From NCBI GenBank assembly GCA_026636295.1, contig CP089454.1, positions 682,001-746,000 of the forward strand: DNA of 64,000 nt. Direction: 5' to 3'. Both the position numbers and the translations under genes were made by a program. How positions within the stretch are numbered: position 1 is the stretch's first letter; the number at the start of each line of letters is the position of its first letter. This document shows, one piece after another, positions 21,072 to 31,890 of the stretch. Under the pieces are notes generated by a model that saw only the letters and a list, made by a program, of their open reading frames with translations, was not told the DNA's origin and did not search any database. Origin of the DNA: Medakamo hakoo. Its lineage: Eukaryota > Chlorophyta > Trebouxiophyceae > Coccomyxaceae.

Positions 21072-22694
21072 ATGACAGCCACGTCGGCCACGGGCGACGG
21101 CCTGCGGTGCGCGCTGGCAGAGGCCGAACGCGTCATTAAAAAACAAAAAACTTGCGCGGCCGCGACGTCCAGCGCCCTGGCCTCCGCCGTCGCGTCCCTG
21201 GAAGCGGGCGCGGCCGCGCTGCGCAGCGGCGGCGGAGCCACGGCCCCCGAAGAAGCCCTCCGCGCCGCCGCCGCCACGCTGCGCGGCCCGTCCATCGCCG
21301 GCGTGGTCGCCTCCCACACCAAAGACCTGCACGGCGCGGTCGGCAAGCTGGGCAAGGTGGGTTGGAGGAGGGCGGCGAAACGGAAAAGGAAAGAAAAGCG
21401 CGCCGCTCCATTCCCCTCCCAGGACGGGGACTCTCACCACCACCCGGGCCCCCCTCCACCCTCTCCAACCCCCTCACAGGCCATCGACCGGGCCTTTGTC
21501 GCCGACCCGGACCGGGCCGCGTCGGCCTGGCCCCGCGCCGACCCGGCCGCCCTGGACGCCGCCATCGCGTCCCACCTGGCCCGCACCGGCCACGCCGCCG
21601 CCCTGGCGGCCCTGGCCCAGGAGGCCGGGCTCGACCCGGCCGCGGCCGACGCGCTGGCCGCGCCCTTCACCGCCATCCGCCCGGCCCTGGCGGCCCTGGC
21701 GTCGGGCGACGCGGGCCCCGCCCGGGACTGGACCGCCGCCCACCGGGACGACCTGGTGGACGAGCGCGGGGCGGACGGCGCGGACGCGCTGGAGTTTGCG
21801 CTCGTCCGCGCCCAGTTCCTCGACGCGCTGGCCGGGCGCGGCGCCGCCCGCCTGTACGCGGCGGCGCGGGACCCGCCGTCGTGTGCCGCCCTGGCCATCG
21901 CCCGCACCGAGTTTGGGCGGTTTGCCCGGACCCAGCTGCCCGAAATCCAGCGCTTGATGGGCCGCCTGGTCTTTGCGATGGGCGGCGGCGGCCCGGTCCC
22001 GCCGCGGTACGCGCGCGTCGACCGGGCCGCCGTCTGGGCGGGGTGCGCGGCCGACCTGGCCCGCGCCGCCGCCTCGCTGGCCGGCCTGCCAGCGGAGTCG
22101 CCGCTGCTCGTTGCGGCCGCCGCGGGCATGGCCGCGCTGCCGACGCTGCACAAGCTGTCGCTGGCCTCGGCCCTGATGGGCGGGCGGGGCGGCGTCGGCG
22201 GGGGTGGCGCCGGCGGCGGCGACGCTCCCGCCGAGCCGGCCGGCCCACGCCCGGCGCTTGCATCGGTCGTCGACCCTGCGGCCGCGGCCGCGGTCGTGGA
22301 CCCGGACGCGCACGCCATCCCCGTCGACCTGGACCTGGGCCCGGAATTCGTCTTTCGGTCCGTCTTTTCCTGCCCGGTCTCGCGCGACGCGGCCACGCCG
22401 TCCAACCCGCCCCTCCTCCTGCCCTGCGGCCACGCGCTGTGCCGGTCGTCGGTGCTGTCCATCGCGCACGGGCCCTCCCGCGCGTTCAAGTGCCCGTACT
22501 GCCCCGTGGAAGCGACGCCCGGGTCGTGCCGCCCGCTGCGCTTCCCCGTCCCGGCCAGCAGGCGCGCCGGGGGTGGTGGGGGTGGGGGCGGGGGCGGCAC
22601 GACGCCCGCGGCGGCGCCCCGTGCGCCGGCGGACGGCCCGCCGCCGCCGCCGCACCGGGCGGCGGGCAGCGCGCCGCCCCAGCTGGGGGTGTGA
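21072..22694 (+). CDS. RMD5: RMD5/GID2-type subunit of the GID/CTLH E3 ubiquitin ligase
   Basis: Two exons, 21072-21356 and 21480-22694 (phase 0), 499 residues. RMD5 and MAEA/GID9 form the catalytic core of the CTLH ubiquitin ligase. The middle is a LisH/CTLH-like helical region (IASHLARTGHAAALAALAQEAG; ALEFALVRAQFLDAL). Residues about 392-445 are the degenerate RING of the family: CPVSRDAATPSNPPLLLPCGHALC followed by FKCPYCPVEATPGSCR. RMD5 proteins lack some RING ligands, as here. A Gly/Pro-rich tail follows the RING and is not typical. A TGTAA signal lies about 32 nt after the stop. Confidence 0.9.
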   Translation: MTATSATGDGLRCALAEAERVIKKQKTCAAATSSALASAVASLEAGAAALRSGGGATAPEEALRAAAATLRGPSIAGVVASHTKDLHGAVGKLGKVGWRRAAKRKRKEKRAAPFPSQDGDSHHHPGPPPPSPTPSQAIDRAFVADPDRAASAWPRADPAALDAAIASHLARTGHAAALAALAQEAGLDPAAADALAAPFTAIRPALAALASGDAGPARDWTAAHRDDLVDERGADGADALEFALVRAQFLDALAGRGAARLYAAARDPPSCAALAIARTEFGRFARTQLPEIQRLMGRLVFAMGGGGPVPPRYARVDRAAVWAGCAADLARAAASLAGLPAESPLLVAAAAGMAALPTLHKLSLASALMGGRGGVGGGGAGGGDAPAEPAGPRPALASVVDPAAAAAVVDPDAHAIPVDLDLGPEFVFRSVFSCPVSRDAATPSNPPLLLPCGHALCRSSVLSIAHGPSRAFKCPYCPVEATPGSCRPLRFPVPASRRAGGGGGGGGGGTTPAAAPRAPADGPPPPPHRAAGSAPPQLGV

Positions 22695-22838
22695 GGCAGG
22701 CGAAACACCGAAACCACACCCGCCCTGTAACTTTTTCTTTTGCTTTGTGCGCCTGTATATTTGTCCACACACGCGCCCGTCCCCTCCCTCCCACCCCGTC
22801 ACGCACACGCCCAACAGAGCCCCGCCACCACCCTCGCC

Positions 22839-24102
22839 TCACGCCTTCTTCGTCGGTTCCGCGATCGTCCGCAGCAGGGCCCCACTGTACTTGAACGACG
22901 CGGCCGTCTCGTCGAGGCACCGGTCCTTGTCGGCCCGCGACCAGCCGCCGGCGATGTCGTCGATTTTGGTGCGCACCGCGTCCAAGAGAGGCCGGAAGTC
23001 GCCGTCGTAGGTGTAGAACGCCAGGGTTTTGCCGTCGAGGAGCGACTGGGAGAGCTTGGACCCGATCATGCGGCCGCCCGCGGTGTGGGCGAAATAGGTG
23101 TTGTAGAAGTGGCAGATGAAGGCCGGCGGGTCGTTTTTGGCCAGGTCCTTCACCAGCTTGGCGTACGTGGCGCCCGGGCCGTCGGGAGCCAGGGCAGGGG
23201 GCGCCAGGCCGTACTCCGACTGGAAGAACGCAATGTCCGCCCGCAGCGCCGCCGCCCGCTCCAGGCCCGTCCCGCGGAAGGGCTTGTACCGGTCGTCCGC
23301 CGCCACGGCTTCTTCCAGGGCTTCGTAGACGGCCAGGGATTCCGCTAAAAAGCGGAGGTAGCCTTCGCGCGTGGGCTTCCACTGTAGGTTTTGTGGAGGA
23401 TGGGATGGGGATGGGGGAGAGAGTCGGTGGTGAGAGGAGGTGGGGGGGTCAGGGTCGGGCGCGTGCGTTGTCGCCGGCTCTTCTCCCGTCCGTCCCGCCC
23501 GCCCTCTCCACCCTCTCTCTTTGCTTACCTCGGCCCAGGAATTAGCCGCGGCCTCGCGCTCGCCCTCCTTGGGCGCCTGGTCCTTGGTGTGCAGCTTCAT
23601 GGCCACGAACCGCATCTCCTCGACGAAGCCTGGGAGTGGGGTGGGAGGAGTGGGTGTGTGAATTGAGGGTGCAAAACAAACGGCGGGTGTGGGTGGTTTA
23701 GCCCTCACCCCACGCCCACGCCACGTGTGCGGGTGGATGACACGCCTCGCGTACTGAAGCGAGGACGTGCGGGTTGGGCAGACGCGTGCTGACGCTGTAG
23801 GAGAGCGAAGAAAAAACAGCGACGACGCGCCAGCGTGGCCTAGGCACCGATTGCCAGTCGGTTTGAGAGGGCAAAGCACGCACAAAACGACGCCCGCCCA
23901 TCATACCTTTCTTCTCTCCCGGCCGCGGACGCTCTGCCGTTTCCGGCGGGGCGGCGGCCGCGGCAATCATGCGAGGCGTGGGCGGCAGCAGGCCGCGCCG
24001 AAGCAGCGGCGCGGGTGCTGCGCGCGCGACAGAGGCAGTCGTCGCACTTCCACCGCGGGCCGCGGCCGCGTGCGGGCCGCGGGTGAGCAGGGCGGCCGGC
24101 AT
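22839..24102 (-). CDS. Plastid heme oxygenase (HY1/HO1 type)
   Basis: Three exons on the minus strand: 24102-23907, 23629-23529, 23381-22839; 279 residues. It opens heme to biliverdin IX-alpha for phytochromobilin or bilin signalling. Residues 1-45 look like a transit peptide. The mature protein has the plant signature GFVEEMRFVAMKLHTKDQA with the proximal heme His at residue 79, then GLERAAALRADIAFF, FICHFYNTYFAHTAGGRMIG and the C-terminal ETAASFKYSGALL. The match to plant HO1 is continuous across both junctions, supporting the exon model. The next gene on the same strand, COQ3, ends 84 bp upstream of the start codon. Confidence 0.95.
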
Positions 24103-24186
24103 CGGGGTGTGCTTGAGAGTTCGCGTGTGCAAACGCTCCCCGCGAAGTGAATGAATGGTGGAAATGAACAACGCACACAACCCGCT

Positions 24187-25465
24187 CTAGTAGTTCTTTT
24201 GTTGCCTCCGCCCCCGTGTCCCACCTCCGCCGCCGTCCACGACCATGGCCGCAATGTAATTCACCGCCACGTCATCCGTGAGGCGCCACCCGCCGCCGCC
24301 CTCCAAGACGGACGCCCACGCATCGCCAGACCGTGGCTTCTTGGGCGTGAACGCGGACAGCCCCACCGCCGACGCGGCGCCGCCCGCCAGGTCTGGCCCC
24401 ATGCCCGCCAGCGCGTCCATCCGCAGGCCGGCGCTCTCGCCCGCCATGGCCAGCTCTTCGGGCGTCAGGAACCGGTGCCAGTCGTGTGTGCCAGGCGGCA
24501 GCAACCGTGCGATGCGCTCGGCGCCCAGGATGGCGACACACCACGCGCGCGGCGTGCGGGCGAGCGTCGACACGACGACGGGGCCGGGCGTGTTCGGGCT
24601 CAAAAGCGCCTTGCACGCGCCCAAAAACTCGACCGGATCCGGAACGTGCTCGATGACTTCGGAGGCGATGACGGCATCAAAGCCACGCAGTTTGGAAGAC
24701 GAAGACCCGGCCAGACTCTGCGCCGTGCCGAGTTTGTAGGACAGGCGCCCAGCGAGCGCGGGGTCGCCCGCGGCGTGGGCGGTCGCGGCTTTCACCGCGT
24801 CAGGGGACGCGTCAACGCCCGTGACGGTGGCGCCCAGGCGGGCCAAGGCTTCGGCAAACAGGCCGCCGCCGCACCCCACGTCGGCGAGGCGCAGGCCGGC
24901 CAGTGGCGTGGGGGTGGACGGGTCAAGGCTGGGGGCGGAGTGGAATGGGATGGAGGGCGGGCGGTGAGGGCGGGCGCGTGGGTGGCTGGTCCGCCTGTTG
25001 TGAAAAGAGAGAACGACGCTCCTCAACTCACCCGTGCGCGTCGCAAATGGCCCGCCGCGCAAACAACACGCGCGCCGGGTTCATGGCGTGCAGTGGGGCG
25101 GCCGGGCCGGACGGGCTCCACCAGTCGTGGCCGGCTGACGCGGAGAATTTCGCGACTTCGGCCGGGTCGAGGTGGGAAGGGTCGGCGGAGGGCCTGTAGG
25201 CAGAGGGGGGAGGCGGGTGTCAGCTTGTTGGGTGAAGCAGGCAAGCTACACGAGGCGCCCGCCCGGCACAGAGAAAAAAAGAAACTCACGGTGCCTTGGC
25301 GGTGGGCCGGCGGCGGCGAGGACTGGGCGGAGTGGGTGCCGAGGTCGAGGTCGTCAACGACGCGAATGCCCGACACACCGCGGCCATCGCGGGCCAGCGG
25401 GGAGGCGGCTGCGACGCGGCTGGCCCGGCTGCCGCTCGCGCCAGGAGGGCCGCGGCCCGGCGCAT
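24187..25465 (-). CDS. COQ3: Ubiquinone biosynthesis O-methyltransferase COQ3, mitochondrial
   Basis: Three exons on the minus strand: 25465-25290, 25193-25032, 24928-24187; 359 residues. COQ3/UbiG performs both O-methylations in ubiquinone synthesis. The N-terminal 55 residues are Arg/Ala/Pro-rich without acids, as in mitochondrial presequences. Exon 2 carries the family block VAKFSASAGHDWWSPSG followed by PLHAMNPARVLFAR. Exon 3 opens with the SAM-binding motif DVGCGGG (residues 129-135), then GATVTGVDAS, ASEVIEHVPDP and THDWHRFLTPEEL. The first two introns are about 100 nt. It is divergent from the malic enzyme gene. Confidence 0.94.
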
Positions 25466-25685
25466 GGCTGGGAAAAGACAGGAGCGACGTGCGTCCGTGG
25501 GCTGGTCCTGCGTGTGTCAACAGCGGACGCCCGACAAGCTCTCCGCTTTCTCAGTGTGCCCAACGGCCCGACGCAGAAAATTGGTCAAACAACAACTTTT
25601 CAACCACCCGCGTGCTTGCACCGCAGCCACGCCCCACTTCCCTACCCCTGGAAGTTGCCTGGGTGCTAGAAGATCCGTGCATCAA
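25466..25685. promoter_or_regulatory. Divergent promoter region, COQ3 / malic enzyme (two mitochondrial genes)
   Basis: 220 bp between start codons, locally richer in A+T (about 25550-25620). Both flanking products are predicted mitochondrial, so shared control is possible but inferred. Confidence 0.3.
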
Positions 25686-28057
25686 ATGCTGGCGGCGGCG
25701 GCGGCCCTGGCGGCGCGCCGAGGTCGCCTGGTGGCGGCGTCTTTGGACGCGCGCCCGACCTGCGCCGCCCTCAACCAGGCCCGCACTTTTAAAGCCGTCG
25801 GCCCGATGGCGGATTTCGTCCCGCCCGAGCCGGGCGGCTGTGCAGCCGTCGTCCCACGCAACGGCATCGACTTACTCCACGACAGTTTCTGGAACAAAGG
25901 TACGGGCGGGCGGGCGGGGCGGGGGGTGGGCGAGACACGCGCGCGGGGAACGTCCGCCCGCCCGTCCCCCTCTGACCCGCCCTGCCACCCACCCCACTCC
26001 ACCCCACCCACTCCACCCCACCCAACCCCCCACAGGCACGGCCTTCACGCCCGTCGAACGCGACCGCTTGAAGCTCCGCGGCCTCCTGCCGCCGCGCGTC
26101 ATGGACATGGACTCCCAACTGGCCCGCATCATGGACGACGTCGAGCGCGGCCAGGAGTTCGTGGACCCGGCGACGGTGGGCGAGGAGGCCGGCGTCGACG
26201 CGGAGGACGTGCGCCGCTGGAAGCTGCTCGACAACCTGGCCACCCGCAACGTCGCCCTCTTCTTCAAGCTGGTCCTCTCCGACTTCACGACGTTTTCCCG
26301 CCTCATCTACGCGCCGACCATCGGCTTCGCCGCGGCCAACTACCACAAGCTGTACCGGACGCCGCGCGGCATGTACTTCTCTGCCGACGACGTCGGCGAA
26401 ATGCTGGCCATGACGCACCACTGGCCGTCGTCGTCCGTCCAGGCGGTCGTCGTCACGGACGGCAGCCGCGTCCTGGGGCTGGGCGACCTGGGCATCAATG
26501 GCATGGCCATCTCCGTGGGCAAGCTGGCCCTGTACTGCGCGGCCGCGGGCTTCCACCCGGCCCGCGTCCTGCCCGTCGTCGTCGACGTGGGCACGGACAA
26601 CGCGTCGCTGCGCGAAGACCCGCTCTACCCCGGCCTGGCGCGGCCGCGCCTGAAAGGCGCCGCGTACTACGCCGTCATGGACGAGGTCGTCTCCGCCATC
26701 ATGGCGCGGTGGCCGTGCGCGGTCTTACAGTTTGAGGACGTCAGCCTGGAGCATGCGCGGCCGTTGCTGTGCGTTTTTGGGGTGTCCCCTGTGTTTTTTC
26801 GCCCGCGAAGCCCCCTGTTCCGGCGACGCAAACGCTTACCCCCCCCCCCCCTCTCCCCTCCCGGTCACACCATCTCCCGCAGCGACCGCTACAAAAACTC
26901 CGGCGCGCCCGGTGGCGGCGTCTTCAATGACGATATACAGGGTGCGTTGGGGTTTTTGGGTTAGCGTTAGGGTTAAAGAGCGAAGTGCGGGGCGGTGACG
27001 GATGGAGGGCCAACCAGCGCGCCCCTTCCCACGCGCACGATGATGCTGCACTCCAAAACCAACAGGCACGGCGGCCGTGGCCGTCGCGGGCGTCTACGGC
27101 GCCCTCGCCTGCCAGGGCCTGCCCGCCGCCGCCATCACCCAGCAACGCTTCGTCGTTGTGGGCGCCGGCTCCGCGGGGTCGGGCGTCATCCGCATGCTCG
27201 CGGCCGGCATGCGCAAGCACGGCCTGTCGCAGGCGGAGGCGGCGTCGCGGTTCCACGTCCTGGACAAGGACGGCCTCATCACAACGTCCCGCCCCGGCCT
27301 GGCCGGCTCCGTCATCGAGCCGTTTGCCGCGGCCGGCCCGGACGACGTCGACGGCGAAGGCCTGGAGAGCGTCGTGCGGCGCGTCCGCCCGACGGGCCTG
27401 GTGGGGCTGGCGGGCGCGGGCCGCATCTTCACTCCCGCCGTCCTGGCCGCCCTGGGCGAGGGCACCGCCCGCCCGCTGGTGTTTGCCATGTCCAATCCGA
27501 CGAGCCGGATGGAGTGCACGTCCCGCCAGGCCGCGGCCGGGACGGGCGGGCGGGCCATCTATGCGAGCGGGTCGCCCCAGCCCGACGTCCCGCTGGATGG
27601 GGCGGGCCAGCCGCTGCCGCCGGGCGCGCCCGCGGCGTCCGCGGCCCGCGTCTTCGCGAGCAGCCAGTCCAACAACTCCGCCATCTTCCCTGGCCTGGCC
27701 CGCGGCGCGTTCCTGGGCCAGACCGGCCGGGTGTCGGCCCGGATGCTGACAGCGGCGGCGGAGGCCCTCCCCGCCCTCCTCACCCAGGCGGACTTGGACG
27801 CCGGCCGCGTGTACCCGAGCCTGGCCGACCCGCGGCGCATCGCGGCGCACGTGGCGGCGCGCGTCCTGGAAGCCGCGGCGGCGGAAGGCCTGGTGACCGA
27901 CCGGAAAGCTTTGAGGGCGTTGGAGCTGGCGGAGAAGGAAAAGGGCAAGGCTGCCGGCGACGGGCTTGACTCGTTGGCCGCCTGGGTGCGGTCGGGCATG
28001 TACGAGCCCGAATACAAGACGTGCATCCGCCTGCCCATGGGCGTGATGGACGGGTGA
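25686..28057 (+). CDS. NAD(P)-dependent malic enzyme, probably mitochondrial
   Basis: Four exons: 25686-25899, 26036-26768, 26883-26941, 27066-28057; phases 1, 2, 1; 665 residues. It decarboxylates malate to pyruvate. The N-terminal 35 residues are Arg/Ala-rich and presequence-like. Conserved blocks are LKLRGLLPPRVM, the active-site PTIGFAAANYHKLYRTPRG, VVVTDGSRVLGLGDLG, the metal ligands FED and FNDDIQGTA (FNDD at residues 330-333, assembled across exons 3 and 4), the Rossmann motif VVVGAGSAGSG, and FAMSNPT. The usual YTPTVG...R.PRG form is somewhat diverged (PTIG...PRGMYFS). Exon 3 is only 59 nt. The acceptor of intron 2 follows a 13-nt C tract. Confidence 0.94.
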
Positions 28058-28456
28058 CGCACAGGGCGGGGGGGGGGGGGGGGGGGGGATGGACGGTGGA
28101 TGGGAGGACATGGGATGGAGAGAGACTGCAGGTTTCATTTTTTTTCGGGCACGGCTTCTCATTTGTTTCGTTCACGAGTTTACACGCGCGATAAGAGAGG
28201 GCACGGGCTCTTGGTTGAAAAAAAGGGAGGGGGAGGCGGTGGAGAGGACTCTCTCGCACCGGCGGAAAAGGGAGGGGGGAGAGGGTTTTGACGCGCGCGC
28301 GCGCGCGGACAAAAAAAGAAACCACTCTCGCCTCTGTTCACCGCATGGAAACAAAAGGACACGGACGACGACGAAGGGCGCGTATTTTTCTTAGTCACGG
28401 CTTCGCACAGCGCGCCTTTGTACGTCGTTGGCACTTCAGGCTGCAGAGACGACCGC
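28058..28456. other. 399-bp convergent intergenic spacer with a 21-nt G run
   Basis: It lies between the stops of malic enzyme (plus) and the secreted unknown (minus), so it holds both 3' regions. Features seen are an uninterrupted run of 21 G (28068-28088), several T and A runs, and an alternating CG tract near 28290-28307. No coding potential or RNA gene was recognised. Confidence 0.7.
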
Positions 28457-29755
28457 TCACCAGCCGTACGCGCCGCCGATGAAGGCGCCGCCGGCGGCGC
28501 ACAGGGCGCCGCACAGGAACGCGCCAGTCCCGCCGCCAATCACAGCGCCGACGACGCCCTTGTCGCCGCCCTCAGCAGCTTTTTCGCCCGTCGCGTCAAA
28601 GACGAGGGCGGGGTTGGTGCACTCGAAGCCTTTGGAGGCGGACTCGGGCAGTTCCGGGCCCTTTTGCAGGGCGGCGGAGACGGCGCCGCCAGAGGGCGGC
28701 GCAGGGTCGGACGGGCCGCGAGGGGTGGCGGACGCGGTGAACTGGGGCGTGTGTGTGTGGCAGGCGGACGGCGGTGAGATGGCGTCAGAGAGGGGAGTCG
28801 TGGGAGGGCCGTGTGCTCCATCAGTGATCAGAGAGAGAGAGAGAGCGCCCCCTCGCCGCCGCGCCTTCCCCCCCTCACCCCCTCTCCCATCGCTCTCATC
28901 GCCTCACCTTGCCGGGCGCGTACGTCGCGTTGGTGACGCGCAGCGGCACCTTCAGCGCCGTCTTGCCGTCCTGGCACAGGAGCAGCGCGTCCAGCGTGCC
29001 GCCCGCGGGCAGGTCCTTGGTGAAGGTGTCAGCCAGGACGCGGCCGGGCGGGCCATCCTTGGTCGTGGCGACGCCGGTCGGGGAAATGTTTTTCAGCTCG
29101 AACTTGTTGGGTGGCGCCCACTTGGCGCCTTCCGCGACCAGGGTGACGGCGCCCTTGGCCGACGCCGGCGGGCCGGCGGCGGGCTTTGCGGCCGCGGCGG
29201 GCTCGGCCGCGGCGGGCTCGGCGGCGGGGGTGGCGCCGTCGGCCGGGGCAGCAGGGTCTGTTTGTTGTTGAAGGAGGGCGTGCGCGGGCGCGAGGAATGT
29301 GTGAGGTGTGGCACACAGAGCCGTGTGCGCGCGTGGGGGCGGGAGGGGTGCGGGGGTGCGGGGGTGCGAGAAAGGTCTAGCAGGTCCAAGCAGGTCCAGC
29401 GGAAGCGCCAGGCGAGGTCCAGCGGGTCCCGTCGCTCGACCCTCTCACCCAGGCATGCATGAGTCGGCTCTTCTGGGGCATCACCGCGGCCCGAATTGCG
29501 CCTCGGCCGCCGCTCGCCAACCCTCATCGGGTGCGCGCACGTCAGCCGCTCCAAAAGGGCGTGACGCAGGGGTCGGGGCACGGCTACACCGGCCCCGGAC
29601 GGACCCGAAAAAAGAAACAAGGCGAGGCATTTCCCGCTCGCGCGCACAGAACGCAAATACGCCCCTCGGCGCCCTCCAATCCCGCACGCACCTTCGGCCA
29701 CGGCAAAGCCGGCCAGCAGCAGGATGGCCGCGACAAACAGGGCGGTGCGCTTCAT
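28457..29755 (-). CDS. Secreted or lumenal protein of unknown function with a C-terminal glycine zipper
   Basis: Three exons on the minus strand: 29755-29692, 29257-28908, 28741-28457; 232 residues. I do not recognise the family. Residues 1-21 are a clear signal peptide (MKRTALFVAAILLLAGFAVAE). An Ala/Pro/Glu-rich spacer follows, then a probable beta-rich domain (about 60-145: VTLVAEGAKW, FELKNISPTGV, ALKVPLRVTNATY). The C-terminal 35 residues are a Gly/Ala helix with GxxxG-like spacing and two Cys (VVGAVIGGGTGAFLCGALC), ending GGAYGW, possibly a membrane hairpin. The first intron follows the signal-peptide exon directly. It is divergent from POLD4 (213 bp). Confidence 0.75.
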
Positions 29756-29968
29756 CGGTGCTTGAGAGTTTTCCAGAGTAGTTAAGGGGGGCGAGTTTTT
29801 CGTCGTAGGTGGTATGTGAGTGTGCGGTGTCGCCCAGAAAAAATGGCCAGGCGCCCATCACTCGGACAAATAAAAAACCGCGCCCGTCGCCGAGCCAACA
29901 CACGCAACGCACCCACCGCTGTCAGCTGGTGTCCGCGTCCGTACACGCACGCCAGGCATCGCTGCTCT

Positions 29969-30304
29969 ATGATGCCCGCCAAAAAGAAGCCCACGACCGG
30001 GCTGGGGAGCGCGACGACCAAAGGCGCCACTGCATCGACGCGCAGCAAAGCCGCGGCCAAAGTCGACGCGGTGCCTGCCGCTGTGGGCCTGGGCGAGTTT
30101 GGTGAGTTGGTTGGACATCTGTGGAAGAGTGCTGCATGCTTTGCAGGACCGTGCAGTGTCTCCGCTGCGCGGCGGGCGTCTCGCATCAAAACCCCGTCGG
30201 GCCGTGCCGCCACCCGCACTCCATCCCCCTCTCCCCCCCCATCAAGCCCTCGCCGCCTCTCCTTCCCCGCTCCTGTGACGCCCTCCTCACCGTCCACCCC
30301 CCCT

Positions 30305-30372
<68 letters not shown>

Positions 30373-30601
30373 CACATACCCAGTCGGCACCGCCCCAGAA
30401 GGCACCGGCGCCAAAGCCGCCGCCGAACGCGCCTTGCGCCTGTTCGACCTGGACACAAAGTACGGGCCCTGTGCGTGCATCACCCGCCGCGAGCGCTGGG
30501 AGCGCGCCGCGGCGTTGGGGTTGGACCCGCCGCCCGAAGTCCTGCGGTTGCTGGACGTGCCTGGCGTCGCACAGCAGGGCTTGTGGTACGGGCGGCTTTG
30601 A
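29969..30601 (+). CDS. POLD4: DNA polymerase delta subunit 4 (POLD4/p12)
   Basis: Two exons, 29969-30101 and 30384-30601 (phase 1), 116 residues, close to human p12 (107). The protein is the smallest subunit of replicative DNA polymerase delta. The basic N-terminus (MMPAKKKP) fits the usual PCNA-contacting tail. Exon 2 carries the diagnostic block LRLFDLDTKYGPC, then ITRRERWERAAALGLDPPPEVLRLL, and ends shortly after. Reading straight through the intron would stay in frame and insert a Thr-His repeat; the donor GGTGAGTTGG and acceptor CCCAG, together with family continuity, argue for splicing. The intron carries a long CA microsatellite just before its acceptor. Confidence 0.93.
30307..30377 (+). 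repeat. (CA)n microsatellite inside the POLD4 intron
   Basis: About 29 uninterrupted CA units run from 30307 to 30365; after one G the repeat resumes to 30377, ending 4 nt before the AG acceptor at 30382-30383. It occupies the place of the polypyrimidine tract. Length variation here could affect splicing of POLD4; this is an inference. Confidence 0.95.
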
Positions 30602-30879
30602 GGGGGGGTGGCGGTGCACGCGTGTGTGCCCGTCGGCCCTTTGGCCCTTCCAAGGCGTTGAGCGTGGGGGTGCATTTTTTGTGCGTTTCTGTAGATTTTA
30701 GACGAAAGAGAATGGATGCCGCACACACATATCACCAGGGGGGGCGTGGGCAGCGCAGCGAGAAGAAGGTGTGGGAGCCTTGGCCGTGGACGAGGAGAGC
30801 AGCAGCAGCGTGGTCGGTGCGCTCTTCACACATAACACACACGGCGCGAGGCAAAAAAACGAAAACGCCCGCACACGCA

Positions 30880-31818
30880 ATGGCTGGCGACGCTCCGCCT
30901 CCCACCGCGCCCAGCGGTGGCCCACCGGACACCGGTCCTCCGTCAACGACGACGCCGCGGTCGCCCAACGACGAGAACGCGCCCCCAGCCGGGCCGCGCC
31001 ATGACGGCGGCGCCGATGCGTCTGCTCCCAGCGCGGACGGCGGCGGAGGCAGCGCCGGCGGCGGCGGCTCATCCGCCCGCCGCAAGCGGCGCCGGTACGA
31101 GCCGTACAAGGTAGGCGCTGGGCGTGTGGTGAAAAAGCGGCGCGCACGCGACGACGGTCCGAGCTCCGCGCGCGCGCCCCCCCGACAGCTGCCCCCCGCC
31201 CCCCAAAAAACAAAACTTCACCCTCCTCCGCCCCTGCACACCCACGCCCAACAGGACGACCGCGCCGCGTCCAAGGCCATGTACAAGCAAAAAGCCACGC
31301 TCGTCGCCCGCGCCCACGCCCTGGCCGCCGACACGGGCGCCGAAGTGTTTCTGTTCGTCGCGGGCCCGTCGGGCCGGTCCTGGCAGTACGCGACGCCGCG
31401 CCTGGCCGCGGGCGGTGCCGGCCTGAGCACGCCCGACCCGGACGGTGGGGGTGACGCGCACGTCCCGCTGTTCACGCGGCACGGCGCTGGCGGCCACGGC
31501 GGCGCGGTGGCGCAGCTGTTGCGTGCGGCTGCCGGCGCGGCCGCGGGTCCCGCCCTGCCACACGGCCCGGTTCCGCACACGGACACCATGGCCGACCCGC
31601 CGGGCGTGCCGGACCTGCTGCAGCGCGGCGTCGACGTCCCGCAGCAGGTGTTTGACGCGGACGATGAGGGCGGCGGCGGCGGCGCCGCCGCCGCCGCCGG
31701 TCCGCCACCTCCGCCAGTCCAGCCCGCGCCGCCGCCCGCGCCGCACCGGCCGTGGCCGGGCGCCGCCACCCTGGTCACCGGCCCGGACGGCGGCGCGCTG
31801 CTGGCCCTGGCGCCCTAG
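30880..31818 (+). CDS. Divergent MADS-domain (SRF-type) protein
   Basis: Two exons, 30880-31110 and 31255-31818 (phase 0), 264 residues. Residues 67-127 align without gaps, by eye, with the SRF/MCM1 MADS box: the basic stretch RRKRRRYEPYK, then KQK...ARAHALAADTGAEVFLFVAGPSG, ending WQYATPRL, matching TGTQVLLLVASETG ... FATRKL. The strand/helix half is well kept, but the DNA-contacting helix (normally TTFSKRKTGIMKKA) has lost most consensus basic residues. An acidic/Ser/Gly-rich N-terminus and a Pro/Gly/Ala-rich C-terminus flank it. It is probably a transcription factor, with altered or lost CArG-box recognition. The exon junction falls inside the MADS domain. A TGTAA signal is 24 nt after the stop. 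Confidence 0.75.
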   Translation: MAGDAPPPTAPSGGPPDTGPPSTTTPRSPNDENAPPAGPRHDGGADASAPSADGGGGSAGGGGSSARRKRRRYEPYKVGAGRVVKKRRARDDGPSSARAPPRQLPPAPQKTKLHPPPPLHTHAQQDDRAASKAMYKQKATLVARAHALAADTGAEVFLFVAGPSGRSWQYATPRLAAGGAGLSTPDPDGGGDAHVPLFTRHGAGGHGGAVAQLLRAAAGAAAGPALPHGPVPHTDTMADPPGVPDLLQRGVDVPQQVFDADDEGGGGGAAAAAGPPPPPVQPAPPPAPHRPWPGAATLVTGPDGGALLALAP

Positions 31819-31890
31819 GCAGAAGCAGAAGACTATGTTTGTGTAACAGAAAAACAAAAGGACCTAGCGACCTCCGTCCCCCCACCCCTC

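Noticed and set aside
26955-26975. Telomere-like GTTAGGGTT in a malic enzyme intron
   Set aside because: Only one imperfect unit plus a degenerate one; too short to be an interstitial telomere tract.
30121-31818. Long plus-strand frame with a Thr-His repeat joining the POLD4 intron to the MADS gene
   Set aside because: It is the translation of the CA microsatellite and out-of-frame parts of two real genes.
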